From NCBI GenBank assembly GCA_937911965.1, contig CALDPL010000317.1, forward strand, positions 1 to 6,276: a DNA stretch of 6,276 nt, read 5' to 3'. Both the position numbers and the translations under genes were made by a program. Position 1 is the stretch's first letter, and each line of letters opens with the position of its first letter. Below, in pieces: positions 5,449-6,276 of the stretch. This DNA is from an uncultured Allomuricauda sp. Lineage in GTDB: Bacteria; Bacteroidota; Bacteroidia; Flavobacteriales; Flavobacteriaceae. The notes under the pieces were generated by a model, which searched no databases, was not told where the DNA came from, and saw nothing but the letters and a program-made list of their open reading frames with translations.

Positions 5449-6273
5449 ATGGAAGATCTTCAAAAAACCTTGACCACCTATGCCTATAATATCACCGGTT
5501 CCCTGGAAGATGCCCGGGATGTGGTGCAGGATGTGATCGAAAAGCATATTGGAATGGACCTCTCACATATTGAAAATGAGAAAAACTATCTGATCAAATC
5601 GACGATCAATCGGGCCATAAGCCTAAAAAAGAAAAAAAACTATGAATCCACCTATGGAAAATGGCTTCCCGAACCGGTTGAGGTCCAAGCTGCGGACAGC
5701 CCCTTGATCCGGGAGCAGACCGCCACCTATTCCCTTTTGGTGCTCTTGGAGAAACTCAATCCTTTGGAACGGGCGGTATTTATCCTCAAGGAGGGATTTG
5801 CCTACAAACACCGGGAAATTGCGGAAGTCCTGGACATTCAAACCGAGCATTCCAGACAATTGTTCCACAGGGCACAAAAATCCCTTAAGAGGAACAAGGC
5901 CGTGCAACGAGACCCCCAACCCCAGATCATGGAGGCCTTTGTCAAGGCCATCACAGAGGCGGACATCCAGGCTTTGGAATCCTTGCTTCTGGCCGATGTC
6001 GAACTTATGGTCGACGGGGGCGGGAGTGTAAAAGTCATCTCTGCAGGTTCCAACGGTGTCGTGGACACGGTTCAACTACTGCTCAAGGTCCATGGCCTTT
6101 TCCATGGGAATGACCGATATTTTACCACCCTGATCGATCACCAATTGGCCCTGGTCTACCACAGTGGAGGGACGATATCAAATTGCCTGGTCCTGGATGT
6201 AAGGCAAGGTCGAATCTCAAAATTGTATTCCATCGTTGCCCCTGAAAAGTTAAAATCCATTAAAATCCCATAG
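5449..6273 (+). CDS. ECF41-group (SigJ-like) RNA polymerase sigma factor with fused SnoaL-like domain
   Basis: This alternative sigma factor directs RNA polymerase to a small regulon and carries its own regulatory domain instead of a separate anti-sigma factor. From the ATG at 5449 (MEDLQKTLTTYAYNITGS, 274 residues): region 2 covers about 1-65, with GSLEDARDVVQDV (17-29) and the DNA-contacting INRAISLKKKKN. The linker motif WLPEPV (72-77) is diagnostic of ECF41. Region 4 spans about 94-148 (LEKLNPLERAVFILKEGFAY, then a helix-turn-helix ending RQLFHRAQKSL). The SnoaL-like domain (about 160-274) contains DGGGSV (189-194), the second ECF41 motif, and APEKL (264-268), which resembles the third, NPDKL. 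DGGG is followed by S rather than the usual basic residue. The frame is open upstream to a GTG at 5371 and an ATG at 5380, but those extra residues are not family-like, and a possible ECF41 promoter overlaps them. ECF41 genes usually sit beside a carboxymuconolactone decarboxylase, oxidoreductase or epimerase gene; none is inside the window, which ends 3 bp after the stop. Confidence 0.9.
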   Translation: MEDLQKTLTTYAYNITGSLEDARDVVQDVIEKHIGMDLSHIENEKNYLIKSTINRAISLKKKKNYESTYGKWLPEPVEVQAADSPLIREQTATYSLLVLLEKLNPLERAVFILKEGFAYKHREIAEVLDIQTEHSRQLFHRAQKSLKRNKAVQRDPQPQIMEAFVKAITEADIQALESLLLADVELMVDGGGSVKVISAGSNGVVDTVQLLLKVHGLFHGNDRYFTTLIDHQLALVYHSGGTISNCLVLDVRQGRISKLYSIVAPEKLKSIKIP

Positions 6274-6276
6274 CAG

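Noticed and set aside
1..6276. CRISPR array, tRNA or rRNA genes
   Set aside because: No regularly spaced repeats beyond the two-copy leuA repeat, and no cloverleaf or rRNA-like sequence was seen on either strand.

Overview
The window is most likely from a member of the Flavobacteriia (Bacteroidota). Evidence: the leucine genes run in the order leuC-leuD-leuA-leuB; their protein sequences read like the flavobacterial versions; there are no convincing Shine-Dalgarno sites before the starts; and two candidate promoters match the Bacteroidota -7 box TAnnTTTG. GC is moderate (about half, judged by eye) in the biosynthetic genes and lower between about 3970 and 4740.

Layout. Positions 1 to about 137 are GC-rich and encode part of a Bcr/CflA-type drug-efflux transporter on the + strand. 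This piece looks foreign and abuts the leucine operon in the middle of a leuB codon run, so a chimeric contig end or a recombination junction is likely. From there to 3957 the minus strand carries leuC, leuD, leuA and the first about 46 codons of leuB. This is the leucine branch: 2-isopropylmalate synthase, the two-subunit isopropylmalate isomerase and isopropylmalate dehydrogenase. leuA has a 38-bp insertion near its 3' end (an 18-bp direct repeat plus 20 bp). It shifts the frame, replaces the last about 32 residues of the regulatory domain and runs translation past the old stop into leuB.

Upstream of leuC is an AT-rich stretch with a 160-codon gene of unknown function (minus strand). Next comes a small IS200-type insertion sequence of about 550-600 bp on the + strand. 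It has a Y1/HUH transposase gene, and its left and right subterminal hairpins resemble each other. The transposase has no in-frame ATG, so the copy may be decaying. The window ends with a + strand gene for an ECF41-group (SigJ-like) sigma factor with a fused SnoaL-like C-terminal domain, including recognisable WLPEP and DGGG motifs. A possible ECF41-type promoter and a 12-bp palindrome lie upstream of it.

Most of the window is ordinary metabolism plus one small transposon. No clearly new multi-gene system is visible. The points worth checking are the leuA frameshift, the foreign left end, the IS ends with the missing start codon, and the possible autoregulation of the sigma factor.
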